NCBI RefSeq assembly: GCF_001559075.2
Contig: NZ_CP014015.2
Coordinates: forward strand, 3,348,001 to 3,412,000
Direction: 5' to 3'
DNA length: 64,000 nt
Origin: Citrobacter amalonaticus
GTDB lineage: Bacteria; Pseudomonadota; Gammaproteobacteria; Enterobacterales; Enterobacteriaceae
Shown here: positions 15,583 through 24,850 of the stretch, one piece after another
How the letters are laid out: each line of letters starts with the position of its first letter
Numbering within the stretch: position 1 is the first letter of the stretch
Program-made: the position numbers and the translations under genes
The notes under the pieces: model-generated
What the model was told of the DNA's origin: nothing
The model's input: the letters and a program-made list of their open reading frames with translations, nothing else
Databases searched by the model: none

Positions 15583-16491
15583 TTATTCTTCGCGGATGCC
15601 GGAAAGTTCTGCACGGGAGAGCACCAGACGTGCGCGCTCGATCACCGGGCTGTCGACCATCTTGCCGTTCAGGGAGACCACCCCGAGGCCTTCGCGGGCG
15701 GCGGCTTCTGCGGCGTCCACGACCAGACGCGCGTGCGTCACTTCTTTTTGCGTCGGGGCATACAGGTTGTGCAGCAGGTCAATCTGGCGTGGGTTGATCA
15801 GCGATTTGCCGTCAAAACCCAGCTGTTTGATGTGGGCGGCTTCGTGCAGGAAGCCTGCTTCGTTATTGGCATCGGAATAGACGGTATCGAAGGCCTGAAT
15901 CCCGGCAGAGCGCGCGGCCTGCAAAATGGAGCAACGGGCAAACAGTAATTCAGTGCCTTCTGGCGAACGCTCCGTGCGCAGGTTGCGTACATAGTCTTCC
16001 GCGCCCAGCGCGATCCCGATCAGACGTTCAGAAGCGTGGGCGATTTCCACGGCGCGGGTGATGCCTAACGGTGACTCGATGGCGGCCAGCAGACCCGTGC
16101 TGCCCGGCTCGCGACCGCAGGCTTTTTCAATGCGCAGAATTTCGTTTTCGATATCGATAACATCCTGAGCGGTATCGGTTTTCGGTAGACGGACCACGTC
16201 AGCGCCGCCGCGAACGACGGCTTCCAGATCGTTGATCCCCCATTCAGAATCCAGCGCATTAACGCGCACGATGGTTTCGACGTCGTGATACAGCGGATGC
16301 TGCAGCGCGTGGTAGACCAGGCGACGAGCGGTGTCTTTTTCACGCAGCGCGACGGAATCTTCCAGGTCAAACATCAGGGCATCTGCCGGATAGATAAACG
16401 AGTTGCTGACCATTGCGGCATTGGCGCCGGGGACAAACAGCATGCTGCGGCGAGTGCGCGTTTTGCGCTGTTGCAGAGAAGCGGAAATCAT
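15583..16491 (-). CDS. citE: Citrate lyase beta subunit (citryl-ACP oxaloacetate-lyase)
   Basis: 302 residues of the HpcH/HpaI-citrate lyase TIM-barrel family. Splits citryl-ACP into acetyl-ACP and oxaloacetate using a divalent metal. Conserved features: RSMLFVPGAN at the start, the metal and acid residues in MFDLEDSV (near 41-48), LPKTDT, and AIESPLG and GAEDY further on. The first four bases of citE overlap the end of citD (ATGA), showing coupled translation. Confidence 0.95.
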   Translation of the reverse strand: MISASLQQRKTRTRRSMLFVPGANAAMVSNSFIYPADALMFDLEDSVALREKDTARRLVYHALQHPLYHDVETIVRVNALDSEWGINDLEAVVRGGADVVRLPKTDTAQDVIDIENEILRIEKACGREPGSTGLLAAIESPLGITRAVEIAHASERLIGIALGAEDYVRNLRTERSPEGTELLFARCSILQAARSAGIQAFDTVYSDANNEAGFLHEAAHIKQLGFDGKSLINPRQIDLLHNLYAPTQKEVTHARLVVDAAEAAAREGLGVVSLNGKMVDSPVIERARLVLSRAELSGIREE

Positions 16492-16784
16492 GGGCGATCC
16501 TCCCAGGGCAGGGCCGGGATGCCGCTGGCGCGCGCCAGTAATGCTTCCAGTCGTGCACGTAAAATGCAGTCCAGTGCGCCTTTATCATCGACATTCAATT
16601 GCACGCCGCGCACGTCATACTGCGCCAGAACATCCAGAATGGTGGCGCGAATGGCCTCGCCAAACTGTTTCTCAACGCTGCTGTTGATCTGCAGGTCAAT
16701 CTCCTGCGTATCGAGAGGGGCGATGCGTATCATCACATCACCGGACTCAAGTGTGCCTGCGACGGCAGCCTGGTTTATTTTCAT
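16488..16784 (-). CDS. citD: Citrate lyase acyl carrier protein (gamma subunit)
   Basis: 98 residues. Carries the phosphoribosyl-dephospho-CoA arm on S14 within AGTLESGDV. It shuttles acetyl and citryl groups between CitF and CitE. Overlaps citC by four bases and citE by four bases, so C, D and E are read as one coupled unit. Confidence 0.95.
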   Translation of the reverse strand: MKINQAAVAGTLESGDVMIRIAPLDTQEIDLQINSSVEKQFGEAIRATILDVLAQYDVRGVQLNVDDKGALDCILRARLEALLARASGIPALPWEDRP

Positions 16785-17857
16785 TTTTCACCTGTTACTA
16801 ATGCGGGGGTCTTTTGGCGGACTGTCGCGTGAGCGGGTGTGCGCTCAGGCATGCTTTGCAGGTATTGCAAAGTGGCTGAAGGCACCAGCGACGCGATAGC
16901 CGTGAGATCTTTTTTCACGAGCAGTTTGCGTACCAGAGAGGCTGAGATCGGCGTCCCCTGGAAACACAGTCGCTCGATTTCCACCAGTTCAATGGGCGGG
17001 GCGGGAAGAGTTGGCGTTTCCAGCCAGAAACGCATGTCGTGGTTATACTGGGCGGTTACGCCGCAAAAGGGTTCCGTTCCGACAAAGCGATGGGTGATCC
17101 CCAGCGCGGGTGCCAGATACTGACGGAAAATTTTTAAATCGATTTCGGTGTAGCAATGGTTGATGACGCTCTGTTCTTTAATGAAGTAGCACGGGAACGT
17201 GGCGCGCGAAATGATGTATTCCGAACCGCGATGAACGGTGAGGTGCGGGATGTCCGCGGTGCCTTTGAGCACCAGGTCGAGTCGGTCCTCATACGGGAAA
17301 CGGGAGGTATCTTCTTTCACCAGGAACAGATGAAGCCAGTCGCACTGCGCCGCTGCCTGTTGGATTAAATAGCGGTGCCCATTGGTGAACGGATTGGCAT
17401 TCATCACGATGCAACCGATTTTCTTGCCGTCATGACGCAGTTTGCTCAACGACTCCGCGTAGCGTTTCAGTCGTGTGGTGCTGTTTTCCATTAGCACCAT
17501 GATGCCGGGAACGCGGGTCAGCGTTGAAAATCCGCACTGCCGGAACAACGTTTCATACTCAGTTTTGGTATAAATGAAGAGATGTGTGCAGTGCCTTTCG
17601 TAGGCGAGATTGATCAGTTCTGTCGCCAGCGTGAGCGCTAACCCCTCGCCGCGTACCGATTCGCTAATGGCTACACACTTGATGATATTTCCGGCGATAC
17701 CGCCGCAGGCGATGAGTTTTTCATCACGGGTCACGGTAATAAAAACTTCAACGGTGGTATCGACGCTCAGATCATTCTCTTTCAGGAATTGCGTGATCGC
17801 CGCCATTTTTATATTTTCTGAGCGTTTGACGCGCGTGAACACATTATTACCAAACAT
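16781..17857 (-). CDS. citC: [Citrate (pro-3S)-lyase] ligase CitC
   Basis: 358 residues. Acetylates the citrate lyase prosthetic group using acetate and ATP, switching the enzyme on. The N-terminal third resembles a GNAT acetyltransferase fold (AISESVRGEGLALTLA); the rest is a nucleotidyltransferase with the CIVMNANPFTNGHRYL segment, containing the H-x-G-H-like NGH motif for ATP. The start MFGNNVFT matches the family; earlier in-frame codons to 18001 lie in AT-rich promoter sequence. AGGA lies ten bases upstream. It is the first gene of the operon, divergent from citA. Confidence 0.93.
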   Translation of the reverse strand: MFGNNVFTRVKRSENIKMAAITQFLKENDLSVDTTVEVFITVTRDEKLIACGGIAGNIIKCVAISESVRGEGLALTLATELINLAYERHCTHLFIYTKTEYETLFRQCGFSTLTRVPGIMVLMENSTTRLKRYAESLSKLRHDGKKIGCIVMNANPFTNGHRYLIQQAAAQCDWLHLFLVKEDTSRFPYEDRLDLVLKGTADIPHLTVHRGSEYIISRATFPCYFIKEQSVINHCYTEIDLKIFRQYLAPALGITHRFVGTEPFCGVTAQYNHDMRFWLETPTLPAPPIELVEIERLCFQGTPISASLVRKLLVKKDLTAIASLVPSATLQYLQSMPERTPAHATVRQKTPALVTGEK

Positions 17858-18246
17858 AGTAGATAAGTCCTGAAGATATATTGTTGTTGCCAGCTTTGTG
17901 CGTATGTTGTATGAAAAAACCATTTGATAACGTTTTGTTTTCATTCCGGGAAAAAGACGATTTTGCAACGATCTATTTCTTTTTTTCCCGAATGCATACA
18001 TCGTAAGGAGTATTTTTGAGATAAATTTTGATTTATTTCACAAACACTTAGATGGTTTTTATGGGTTTAATGGTTTTAAGTTTTTTAATTATTCTTATCG
18101 CAGATTGTGACGTGGAGTTAAGTGACTTAATTGATTTAATGTGGTGAATCTGTAACGATCGTCTTTATTCTCTGCGTATTCGAATAAAACATTTTTATTA
18201 CATTTGTTGGCGATCTCTACCGAATAATGCCCGTTAAGGAACAGTC
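17858..18246. promoter_or_regulatory. citC-citA divergent control region
   Basis: 389 AT-rich bases carry the promoters of the lyase operon and of the sensor/regulator genes. A good CRP site, TTTGA-N6-TCACA (nine of ten consensus positions), lies at 18027-18042, about 170 bases before citC and 205 before citA, so it could serve both. The long A/T runs fit the known preference of DpiA (CitB) for AT-rich DNA. Single promoters could not be chosen with confidence. Citrate fermentation being under catabolite and citrate control is established; the exact sites are inferred. Confidence 0.6.
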
Positions 18247-19908
18247 ATGTTGGTTCAAAAAAATAAAAAGCCGTTTTCTTTTTTTCGCCGACTGGCATTT
18301 CCGTTGCGCATTTTTCTGCTTATTCTCGTTTTTTCGGTGTTCATTATCGCCGCGCTGGCACAGTATTTTTCCGCCAGTTTTGAGGATTATTTAAGTACGC
18401 ATGTCCGTGATATGGCGATGAACCAGGCGAAGATTATCGCGGCTAACGATAGCGTCATTGCGGCGGTGAAGGACCGCGATTACAAACGACTGGCCTCTAT
18501 TGCCGGTAAACTGCAAAGCGACACCGATTTTGACTATGTGGTGATTGGCGATAGCCACTCTATCCGGCTTTATCATCCTAACCCGGAGAAAATTGGCTAC
18601 CCGATGCAGTTCACCAAACCAGGCGCGCTGGAGAGGGGAGAGAGCTATTTCATTACCGGGACGGGCTCCATCGGCCTGGCAATGCGGGCAAAAACGCCAA
18701 TCTTTGATGATGGCGGCAACGTTATTGGCGTGGTCTCCATCGGTTATCTGGTCAGCAAAATTGACAGTTGGCGGCTGGACTTCATTCTGCCGATGGCCGG
18801 CGTGTTTGTTTTGCTGCTGGTGATACTGATGTTGCTTTCCTGGTTTTTTGCCGCTCATATCCGCCGTCAGATGATGGGGATGGAACCGAAACAAATTGCC
18901 CGGGTGGTTCGTCAGCAGGAAGCGCTATTCAGTTCTGTTTATGAAGGGCTGATTGCCGTTGATCCGGATGGTTATATTACGGCCATTAACCGTAGTGCGA
19001 GAAAGATGCTTGGCCTGCGTTCGCCAGGTCGACAATGGTTGGGCAAACCGATTCATGAGGTGGTGAATCCATCGGATTTCTTTACCGAACAGATTGCCGA
19101 AAGGCGTGTGGACGCGATGGTCAACTTCAATGGCCTGAGCGTTATTGCCAACCGTGAGGCGATCCGGTCAGGCGATGAGTTGCTGGGGGCGATTATCAGC
19201 TTTCGTAGCAAAGATGAAATCGCCACCCTGAACGCGCAACTGACACAGATTAAGCAATATGTGGAGAGTCTGCGAACGTTGCGCCATGAACATCTAAACT
19301 GGATGTCAACGCTCAATGGCCTGCTACAAATGAAAGAGTACGATCGGGTCAGGGAGATGGTGCAGGGGGAATCGCAGGCGCAACAACAGTTGATTGACAG
19401 CCTGCGCGAGGCGTTTGCCGATCGCCAGGTGGCGGGCCTGCTGTTTGGTAAGGCTCAGCGCGCGCGTGAACTGGGTCTCAAAATGACGATCGTTCCCGGC
19501 AGTCAGCTCCAGCAGCTGCCGGAAGGGCTGGACAGTACCGAGTTTGCGGCGATTGTCGGGAATCTTCTCGACAACGCGTTTGAAGCCAGTTTGCGTACCG
19601 GGCAGGGGAATAAGGTTGTGGAACTGTATCTGAGCGATGAAGGCGATGATGTGGTGATCGAAGTTGCCGACCAGGGATGCGGCGTCCCTGAGGCACTGCG
19701 CGAAAAAATATTCGAACAGGGTGTAAGCACCCGTTCCGATGAGCCGGGTGAGCACGGCATCGGACTGTACCTGATTGCAAGTTATGTGGGGCGCTGTGGC
19801 GGAACGATTACTCTGGAAGATAACGATCCCTGTGGCACCTTATTCTCTCTTTTTATTCCGAAAGTGAAAAAGAACAATGACGGAACCATTAACCCTATTA
19901 ATCGTTGA
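18247..19908 (+). CDS. dpiB: Citrate-sensing histidine kinase CitA (DpiB)
   Basis: 553 residues of the CitA/DcuS type. Membrane spans at about 21-40 and 181-203 enclose a periplasmic PAS domain that binds citrate (residues such as those in IRLYHPNP and the YFITGTGS segment line the site in this family). A cytoplasmic PAS follows (about 225-320), then the histidine box LRHEHLNWM with H347, the N box with N443 in GNLLDNAFEAS, DQGCGVP, and GEHGIGLYL. It phosphorylates CitB (DpiA), encoded next with a 32-base overlap, and turns on the citrate genes. Divergent from citC. Confidence 0.95.
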   Translation: MLVQKNKKPFSFFRRLAFPLRIFLLILVFSVFIIAALAQYFSASFEDYLSTHVRDMAMNQAKIIAANDSVIAAVKDRDYKRLASIAGKLQSDTDFDYVVIGDSHSIRLYHPNPEKIGYPMQFTKPGALERGESYFITGTGSIGLAMRAKTPIFDDGGNVIGVVSIGYLVSKIDSWRLDFILPMAGVFVLLLVILMLLSWFFAAHIRRQMMGMEPKQIARVVRQQEALFSSVYEGLIAVDPDGYITAINRSARKMLGLRSPGRQWLGKPIHEVVNPSDFFTEQIAERRVDAMVNFNGLSVIANREAIRSGDELLGAIISFRSKDEIATLNAQLTQIKQYVESLRTLRHEHLNWMSTLNGLLQMKEYDRVREMVQGESQAQQQLIDSLREAFADRQVAGLLFGKAQRARELGLKMTIVPGSQLQQLPEGLDSTEFAAIVGNLLDNAFEASLRTGQGNKVVELYLSDEGDDVVIEVADQGCGVPEALREKIFEQGVSTRSDEPGEHGIGLYLIASYVGRCGGTITLEDNDPCGTLFSLFIPKVKKNNDGTINPINR

Positions 19909-20554
19909 AGATGAAATGCTGCTTGCCGAGATGCACGCAGAGTACATCCGCCATATTCCCGGTTTTAATCAGATCTGGTTAGCCGGTAATCTGGCGCAGG
20001 CGAGAATGATGATTGAACGGTTTAAACCGGGTCTCATTTTGCTGGATAACTACCTTCCGGACGGGAAGGGGATCTCACTGTTGCATGAGCTGACGGCGTC
20101 GCATTATCCCGGCGGGGTGGTCTTTACCACCGCGGCCAGCGATATGGAAACGGTGGCCGACGCGGTACGCAGCGGGGCGTTTGATTATCTGATAAAACCT
20201 ATCGCCTATGAGCGCCTGGGGCAAACGCTCACTCGTTACCAACAGCGCAGACGGATGCTGGCAGAAAACGACAGTGCCAGTCAGCGACAAATTGATGAGA
20301 TGTTTAATGCCTATGCGCGAGGCGAGCCGAAAGATGAACTGCCCACCGGCATTGATGCGCTAACGTTGAATGCGGTTAAAAAGCTGTTTGCTGATCCTCA
20401 GGTACAGCACACCGCCGAAACCGTTGCGCAGGCGCTGACCATCAGCCGTACGACCGCCAGACGGTACCTCGAATATTGTGCCAGTCGGCATTTGGTTATT
20501 GCGGAAATTGTGCATGGCAAGGTGGGGAGACCGCAGCGTATTTACCACGGTTAA
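19877..20554 (+). CDS. dpiA: Citrate response regulator CitB (DpiA)
   Basis: 225 residues. A receiver domain with the acid pair near EDE (11-13), phospho-acceptor D57 in LLDNYLPDG, and conserved K in LIKPIAYE; then a C-terminal helix-turn-helix around QALTISRTTARRYLEYC, typical of CitB/DcuR regulators. Phosphorylated by CitA, it activates citC and its operon; in E. coli DpiA also binds AT-rich replication origins. Overlaps the kinase gene by 32 bases, so expression is coupled. A REP element follows, separating it from convergent dcuC. Confidence 0.95.
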   Translation: MTEPLTLLIVEDEMLLAEMHAEYIRHIPGFNQIWLAGNLAQARMMIERFKPGLILLDNYLPDGKGISLLHELTASHYPGGVVFTTAASDMETVADAVRSGAFDYLIKPIAYERLGQTLTRYQQRRRMLAENDSASQRQIDEMFNAYARGEPKDELPTGIDALTLNAVKKLFADPQVQHTAETVAQALTISRTTARRYLEYCASRHLVIAEIVHGKVGRPQRIYHG

Positions 20555-20566
20555 TGGCGGCGTATG

Positions 20567-20598
20567 GCCGGATGAGGCATCGTGCGCCATCATCCGGC
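20567..20598. repeat. REP element between dpiA and dcuC
   Basis: GCCGGATG and CATCCGGC flank a 16-base centre between two converging genes, 12 bases from each end. Confidence 0.8.
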
Positions 20599-20610
20599 AT
20601 GGGTTCTGAA

Positions 20611-21996
20611 TCAGCCTCCCGTTACTGCGGAGGAGGTTCCCGGCACCATCACTTCGGTCGCGATGATAACGATCAACAGTCCGACCATGACCGGTACGGA
20701 GGTGCGTTTTACCACCTCAAACGGGGAGATTTTTGCCATCCCGGCTACCGCCACGACCACGCCGGAGACCGGGGAGATCGTACGGCCCAGGTTGGACGCC
20801 TGCAGCATTGGAATCGACAGATACGCCGGGTTGATACCCGATGATTGCGCCAGCTTAGGAATCATTTCGACGAAAGCGTAGAACGGCGCGTTACCGGAAC
20901 CGGTGGTCATTGCTGCCAGCATGGTCAGAATCACCAGTACCAGCATCAAAATGATGCTCGCCGACCCAAACGAAGTGGCGATGGAGATCAGGCTCTGGAT
21001 GAAGCCAATTGTGCTCAGACCCTGTGCGAAAACGCCCGCCGCAACTAACAGCATCACCACGTTCGCAAACGCATCGGCCATACCGCGATACGCCACTTCC
21101 AGACCGGAATACACTTTCTGGGTGTTGAAACCCCGAACGAACTCCAGCACCGCCGCAATAAGCATACAGAGCACCAGAATCGTAATGATGTGCAGTTGCG
21201 GTCCCCACTTACCATCAAAAATCAGCACCCCGATAATCGGTGTAAACGGCAGAATGGCGTAGAACGCCGGTGCCGTGGTGGTGATTTCATTCACGTCCAG
21301 CATTTCGTGGGCCGCGTTCTCTTTTTTATCCAGATAACGTTGCCAGAAATAGTGGGCAATCGCCATCCCGATGATTGCTGCAATGGAGATGGGCAGCGTG
21401 GTTTTAAAGGCAAAATCGATCAGCGGCATTTCGGCTGCTTTGGCAGCCAGCACGACGTCACCGGAGGTAGGGGAAAGGATAATTGCGGCAGGCGAGGCAC
21501 AAATGGCCGCTGCGGCACCACGGCTAATCCCCACGTTGACCATGATCGGAAAAAGCGTCGCCATCAACAATACGCCGAGTCCGGTGGCGGAAGACACCGC
21601 CAGGGACATCAGACAGGCAACAAAATAGGCGGCAATCATCAGCAGATAAGGTGAGTTGATGTATTGCAAAGGTTTTGAGGCCAGTTTCACGACCATATCG
21701 TTCGCGCCGATGTGGGTCATGTAAGCGGCAAATCCGCAGAGCATCATGATCATCATGCCAAGGTCGCCACCACGGCTCATCAGCAGGATCTTGATGTACT
21801 CAACGATATCCGTCGCGGAATAACCCGTCGTGGTTTCGCTGGAAGGCAGCACTTTGTGGCCCATCAGGGCGCTGATAATCAGCAGCACCAGACCGCCAAC
21901 AAAAAGCACGCCGGTTGCCGAATACCCTTTAATGATGTAGCGCGCTACACCCACAATAACCACAACTCCAATAAGGAGTTCGATAAATGTCAACAT
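20611..21996 (-). CDS. dcuC: Anaerobic C4-dicarboxylate transporter DcuC
   Basis: 461 residues with about 12 to 13 hydrophobic spans, the usual DcuC length. It mainly exports succinate during fermentation, which suits its place next to the citrate fermentation genes: succinate is the end product that CitT also exchanges. Conserved glycine and asparagine-rich segments such as TTGSGNAPFYAF and LGRTISPVSGVVVAVAG are seen in the C-terminal half. An FNR-type site lies 93 bases upstream. Initiation at ATG 21996 with AAGGAG (22 bases from an in-frame alternative) is well supported. Confidence 0.95.
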   Translation of the reverse strand: MLTFIELLIGVVVIVGVARYIIKGYSATGVLFVGGLVLLIISALMGHKVLPSSETTTGYSATDIVEYIKILLMSRGGDLGMMIMMLCGFAAYMTHIGANDMVVKLASKPLQYINSPYLLMIAAYFVACLMSLAVSSATGLGVLLMATLFPIMVNVGISRGAAAAICASPAAIILSPTSGDVVLAAKAAEMPLIDFAFKTTLPISIAAIIGMAIAHYFWQRYLDKKENAAHEMLDVNEITTTAPAFYAILPFTPIIGVLIFDGKWGPQLHIITILVLCMLIAAVLEFVRGFNTQKVYSGLEVAYRGMADAFANVVMLLVAAGVFAQGLSTIGFIQSLISIATSFGSASIILMLVLVILTMLAAMTTGSGNAPFYAFVEMIPKLAQSSGINPAYLSIPMLQASNLGRTISPVSGVVVAVAGMAKISPFEVVKRTSVPVMVGLLIVIIATEVMVPGTSSAVTGG

Positions 21997-22442
21997 TGTT
22001 TCCCCTGTCGCGTAGACACCCAGAAGTGAAATTAAGAAAATGCCAATAAGTTGGTGTGAAAATGTGCCGAATAAGTGCTTGCTACTTGCTGATTAAAATC
22101 AATAAACAGAACGATTAACGGTCGGTCAGCGGCTATTTTTTTCGTTGGCGTGATGAAGGTGAAATATTTTATTTTCCTTTTTCCAGGAAAATTCTTGATT
22201 GTTTCTTTTTTGTTTTATTTATGAGGTATTGCTGTTAACGAGTGGCGGCGAAAGAGTGTTTGTAACGTGAATGGGTAAAAATTATACAATATCTGACTGA
22301 TAATTCAGCGATAAATAATACCACAAAGAATAAGGTTTAATGGTGGCGTTAAAAATCTTAGAACAATCTGATTCAGGTCAGCGCTGCCGCTGTTAAGGTT
22401 TCATTCAAGTTATTTTTGGTATAATAAAGACTGAACTTAAGA
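21997..22442. other. dcuC-pagP divergent intergenic region
   Basis: 446 AT-rich bases. The dcuC side holds the FNR site. The pagP side holds an extended -10, TG-G-TATAAT, at 22417-22425, which would start transcription about 11 bases before the ATG called for pagP. I found no open frame or strong terminator in between. Confidence 0.55.
22089..22102 (-). promoter_or_regulatory. FNR site upstream of dcuC
   Basis: CTGAT-TAAA-ATCAA matches the FNR palindrome TTGAT-N4-ATCAA in nine of ten positions. It lies about 93 bases before the dcuC start. FNR activation of dcuC in E. coli is established; this site is inferred. Confidence 0.65.
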
Positions 22443-23021
22443 ATGGTAATAAACGTTGTGAGTACAGCTAAAAATTATTTTTTCCTTTTTTCATTTCTTT
22501 TTATTCAGTTAGCGATACTGCCGCGTGCAGTAGCAGAAGAAAAAGGGTGGTTTAATACCTTTACAGATAATGTTGCCGAAACCTGGCAGCAACCTGAGCA
22601 CTATGATTTGTATATTCCCGCGATAACCTGGCATGCGCGTTTTGCCTATGATAAAGAAAAAACCGATCGTTATAACGAGCGTCCGTGGGGCGGCGGTTTT
22701 GGTCAGTCGCGCTGGGATGAAAAGGGAAACTGGCATGGCCTCTACATTATGGCTTTCAAAGATTCATGGAATAAATGGGAGCCGATCGGTGGTTATGGTT
22801 GGGAAAGTACCTGGCGACCTCTGCCGGATGACAATTTCCATCTGGGATTAGGTTTTACCGCCGGTGTGACGGCGCGTGATAACTGGAACTACATTCCTCT
22901 TCCTGTCCTGCTGCCGCTGGCCTCCATTGGTTACGGTCCGGCAACGTTTCAGATGACCTATATCCCCGGCACTTATAACAACGGTAACGTATACTTTGCG
23001 TGGATGCGTTTTCAGTTCTGA
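22443..23021 (+). CDS. pagP: Lipid A palmitoyltransferase PagP
   Basis: 192 residues. Outer-membrane eight-stranded barrel that moves a palmitate from phospholipid to lipid A, lowering susceptibility to cationic peptides. A signal peptide precedes EEKGWFNTF; the barrel then shows ITWHARFAYD with the catalytic histidine, AFKDSWNKW with the catalytic aspartate and serine, and the terminal aromatic FAWMRFQF, an outer-membrane assembly signal. The N-terminus is poorly fixed: the ATG is very close to the predicted transcription start and no ribosome site is obvious; GTG at 22458 is an alternative. PhoP/PhoQ control is known in Salmonella, but I see only a weak PhoP box here. Confidence 0.93.
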   Translation: MVINVVSTAKNYFFLFSFLFIQLAILPRAVAEEKGWFNTFTDNVAETWQQPEHYDLYIPAITWHARFAYDKEKTDRYNERPWGGGFGQSRWDEKGNWHGLYIMAFKDSWNKWEPIGGYGWESTWRPLPDDNFHLGLGFTAGVTARDNWNYIPLPVLLPLASIGYGPATFQMTYIPGTYNNGNVYFAWMRFQF

Positions 23022-23116
23022 ACCGATTAATGGCAATAAATTTCATATAAAACAAAGTGATATAAGCTTATGTCAAAAAATAACGCGACATTTATCACTT
23101 TTTGCCAAAGTTCGAC

Positions 23117-23145
23117 TGGACAAAGTGAACCACAATTGGTGTACT
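23117..23145 (+). promoter_or_regulatory. cspE promoter
   Basis: TGGACA, 17 bases, TGTACT with an extended TG-G just before the -10. Transcription would begin near 23152, giving a 43-base leader, with AAGGTAA as ribosome site. Confidence 0.6.
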
Positions 23146-23194
23146 GGTACCCGACACAGCATTTGTGTCTATTTTTCATGTAAAGGTAATTTTG

Positions 23195-23404
23195 ATGTCT
23201 AAGATTAAAGGTAACGTTAAGTGGTTTAATGAGTCCAAAGGATTCGGTTTCATTACTCCGGAAGATGGCAGCAAAGACGTGTTCGTACACTTCTCTGCAA
23301 TCCAGACCAATGGTTTTAAAACTCTGGCTGAAGGTCAGCGTGTAGAGTTCGAAATCACTAACGGTGCCAAAGGCCCTTCTGCTGCAAACGTAACTGCTCT
23401 GTAA
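23195..23404 (+). CDS. cspE: Cold-shock-type RNA chaperone CspE
   Basis: 69 residues, a single cold-shock domain. RNA-binding motifs KGFGFI (RNP1) and VFVHF (RNP2) are intact. CspE is made at normal temperature, melts RNA structure, and reduces transcription termination. The ATG giving MSKIKGN has AAGGTAA eight bases upstream; an in-frame ATG ten codons earlier is unneeded. Codon use is strongly biased, as for an abundant protein. A strong terminator follows. Confidence 0.97.
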   Translation: MSKIKGNVKWFNESKGFGFITPEDGSKDVFVHFSAIQTNGFKTLAEGQRVEFEITNGAKGPSAANVTAL

Positions 23405-23424
23405 GCTTACGTCAGCAAGATTTC

Positions 23425-23452
23425 AAAACCCGCTTATTAGCGGGTTTTTTTT
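23425..23452. terminator. Bidirectional terminator between cspE and crcB
   Basis: AAAACCCGCT-TATT-AGCGGGTTTT with a further T run on the plus strand and As on the left. It serves cspE and the convergent crcB. Confidence 0.9.
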
Positions 23453-23457
23453 GGTTC

Positions 23458-23841
23458 TTAGTGAGCGCTGGAGGCGGAAAATAGCCAGAACGCTAACGCC
23501 GTCATCGCAAATGATCCCAACAGGTTGACCAACACATTCAGCATTGCCCAGCCCACTCGACCTTCCTGAAGCAAAAAGACCACTTCCGCCGAAAAGGTAG
23601 AGAAGGTTGTCAGGCCGCCACAAAAGCCGGTTGTGATCAGGACCTTCCACATTGGATCGATGTTAGTCATTCGACTAAACCATGCCAGTCCCATACCAAT
23701 GATGAATGCACCCACTAAATTTGCGGTCAGGGTTCCTATCGGAATCGCCTGATGCATGGGGTTAAACCGCATACTGAGCATCCACCTCGCTACACTTCCT
23801 GTGCCACCGCCAATAAAAACCGCTAAAAGAAGTTGTAACAC
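23458..23841 (-). CDS. crcB: Fluoride channel CrcB (Fluc)
   Basis: 127 residues with four hydrophobic helices. Dual-topology dimer that lets fluoride leave the cell. Conserved features: GGGTGSVAR near the start, the asparagine in TANLVGAFIIG, and the phenylalanine-rich GFCGGLTTFSTFS that forms the pore ladder. I see no fluoride riboswitch in the short upstream gap. Confidence 0.95.
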   Translation of the reverse strand: MLQLLLAVFIGGGTGSVARWMLSMRFNPMHQAIPIGTLTANLVGAFIIGMGLAWFSRMTNIDPMWKVLITTGFCGGLTTFSTFSAEVVFLLQEGRVGWAMLNVLVNLLGSFAMTALAFWLFSASSAH

Positions 23842-23932
23842 TGCGTAATCCTGCTATTTGGTTGGTATATAAGATAAGTGTAACGCTGAATAATCATCGT
23901 TGGCGAGCCTGATAAACCTGACCGGAGGAAAT

Positions 23933-24721
23933 ATGCTAGTTGCTGCAGGGCAATTTGCCGTCAGTTCTGTGTGGGAAAAGAACGCAGAAACTTGCGTCAC
24001 GCTCATGTCGCAGGCGGCGGAAAACGGCGCGTCATTGCTGGTTCTGCCTGAGGCATTGCTGGCGCGAGACGATGCGGATCCCGACCTGTCGGTGAAATCC
24101 GCCCAGCCTGTAGAGGGAGATTTTCTGAAACAATTGTTGCGGGAAAGCGCATTGAATACGATGACCACCATTCTCACCGTTCACGTTCCCTCTCGTCCCG
24201 GTCGTGCAGTGAACACGCTGGTGGCGCTGCGCGGGGGGAAAATCGTGGCAAGCTACGCCAAGCTACACCTCTATGATGCTTTCTCCATTCAGGAGTCCCG
24301 CAATGTTGATGCGGGTAATGTTATCGCACCGCTGCTTGATGTGGATGGACTCAGAGTGGGGCTGATGACCTGCTACGATCTGCGCTTTCCCGAACTGTCG
24401 ATGGCGCTTGCGTTGCAGGGCGCGGAAGTACTGGTGTTACCAGCGGCATGGGTCAGAGGGGCGCTGAAGGAACATCACTGGTCGACGCTGCTGGCTGCCC
24501 GCGCGCTCGATACCACCTGCTATATGATTGCCGCAGGGGAGTGTGGTAACAAAAACATCGGGCAGAGCCGTATTATTGATCCCTTTGGGGTGACGATTGC
24601 AGCGGCGGCAGACGTCCCGACACTTGTCATGGCGGAGATTTCCGCTGAGCGGATCCGCCAGGTGCGGGCGCAATTACCGGTATTACGTAACCGCAGATTT
24701 GTGCCACCGCAATTATCATGA
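23933..24721 (+). CDS. ybeM: Deaminated glutathione amidase YbeM (nitrilase family)
   Basis: 262 residues of the nitrilase superfamily, Nit1-like. It removes deaminated glutathione, a side product of transaminases. The catalytic triad is intact: E40 in VLPEALL, K110 in YAKLHLYD, C147 in MTCYDLRFPE. The start is the ATG with GGAGGAA six bases upstream; the ATG 11 codons earlier lacks a site. In E. coli K-12 the gene is broken by a frameshift, while here it is whole. Confidence 0.94.
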   Translation: MLVAAGQFAVSSVWEKNAETCVTLMSQAAENGASLLVLPEALLARDDADPDLSVKSAQPVEGDFLKQLLRESALNTMTTILTVHVPSRPGRAVNTLVALRGGKIVASYAKLHLYDAFSIQESRNVDAGNVIAPLLDVDGLRVGLMTCYDLRFPELSMALALQGAEVLVLPAAWVRGALKEHHWSTLLAARALDTTCYMIAAGECGNKNIGQSRIIDPFGVTIAAAADVPTLVMAEISAERIRQVRAQLPVLRNRRFVPPQLS

Positions 24722-24850
24722 CGTTTTTTTAAACACTGCTTGATTCACCTTGTTACAGATTGCTATTGTGTGCGCGCGTCAAATGACCGTTAATATTCTC
24801 AGGTTACTAAGGGCGCGCTACGCCGCCTGTTTTAAGTTAAGAAGGTATCT

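Noticed and set aside
22398..22414. Possible PhoP box upstream of pagP
   Set aside because: GTTTC and GTTAT have the right 11-base period, but only seven of ten positions match and the distance to the -10 is too short. Not enough to call.
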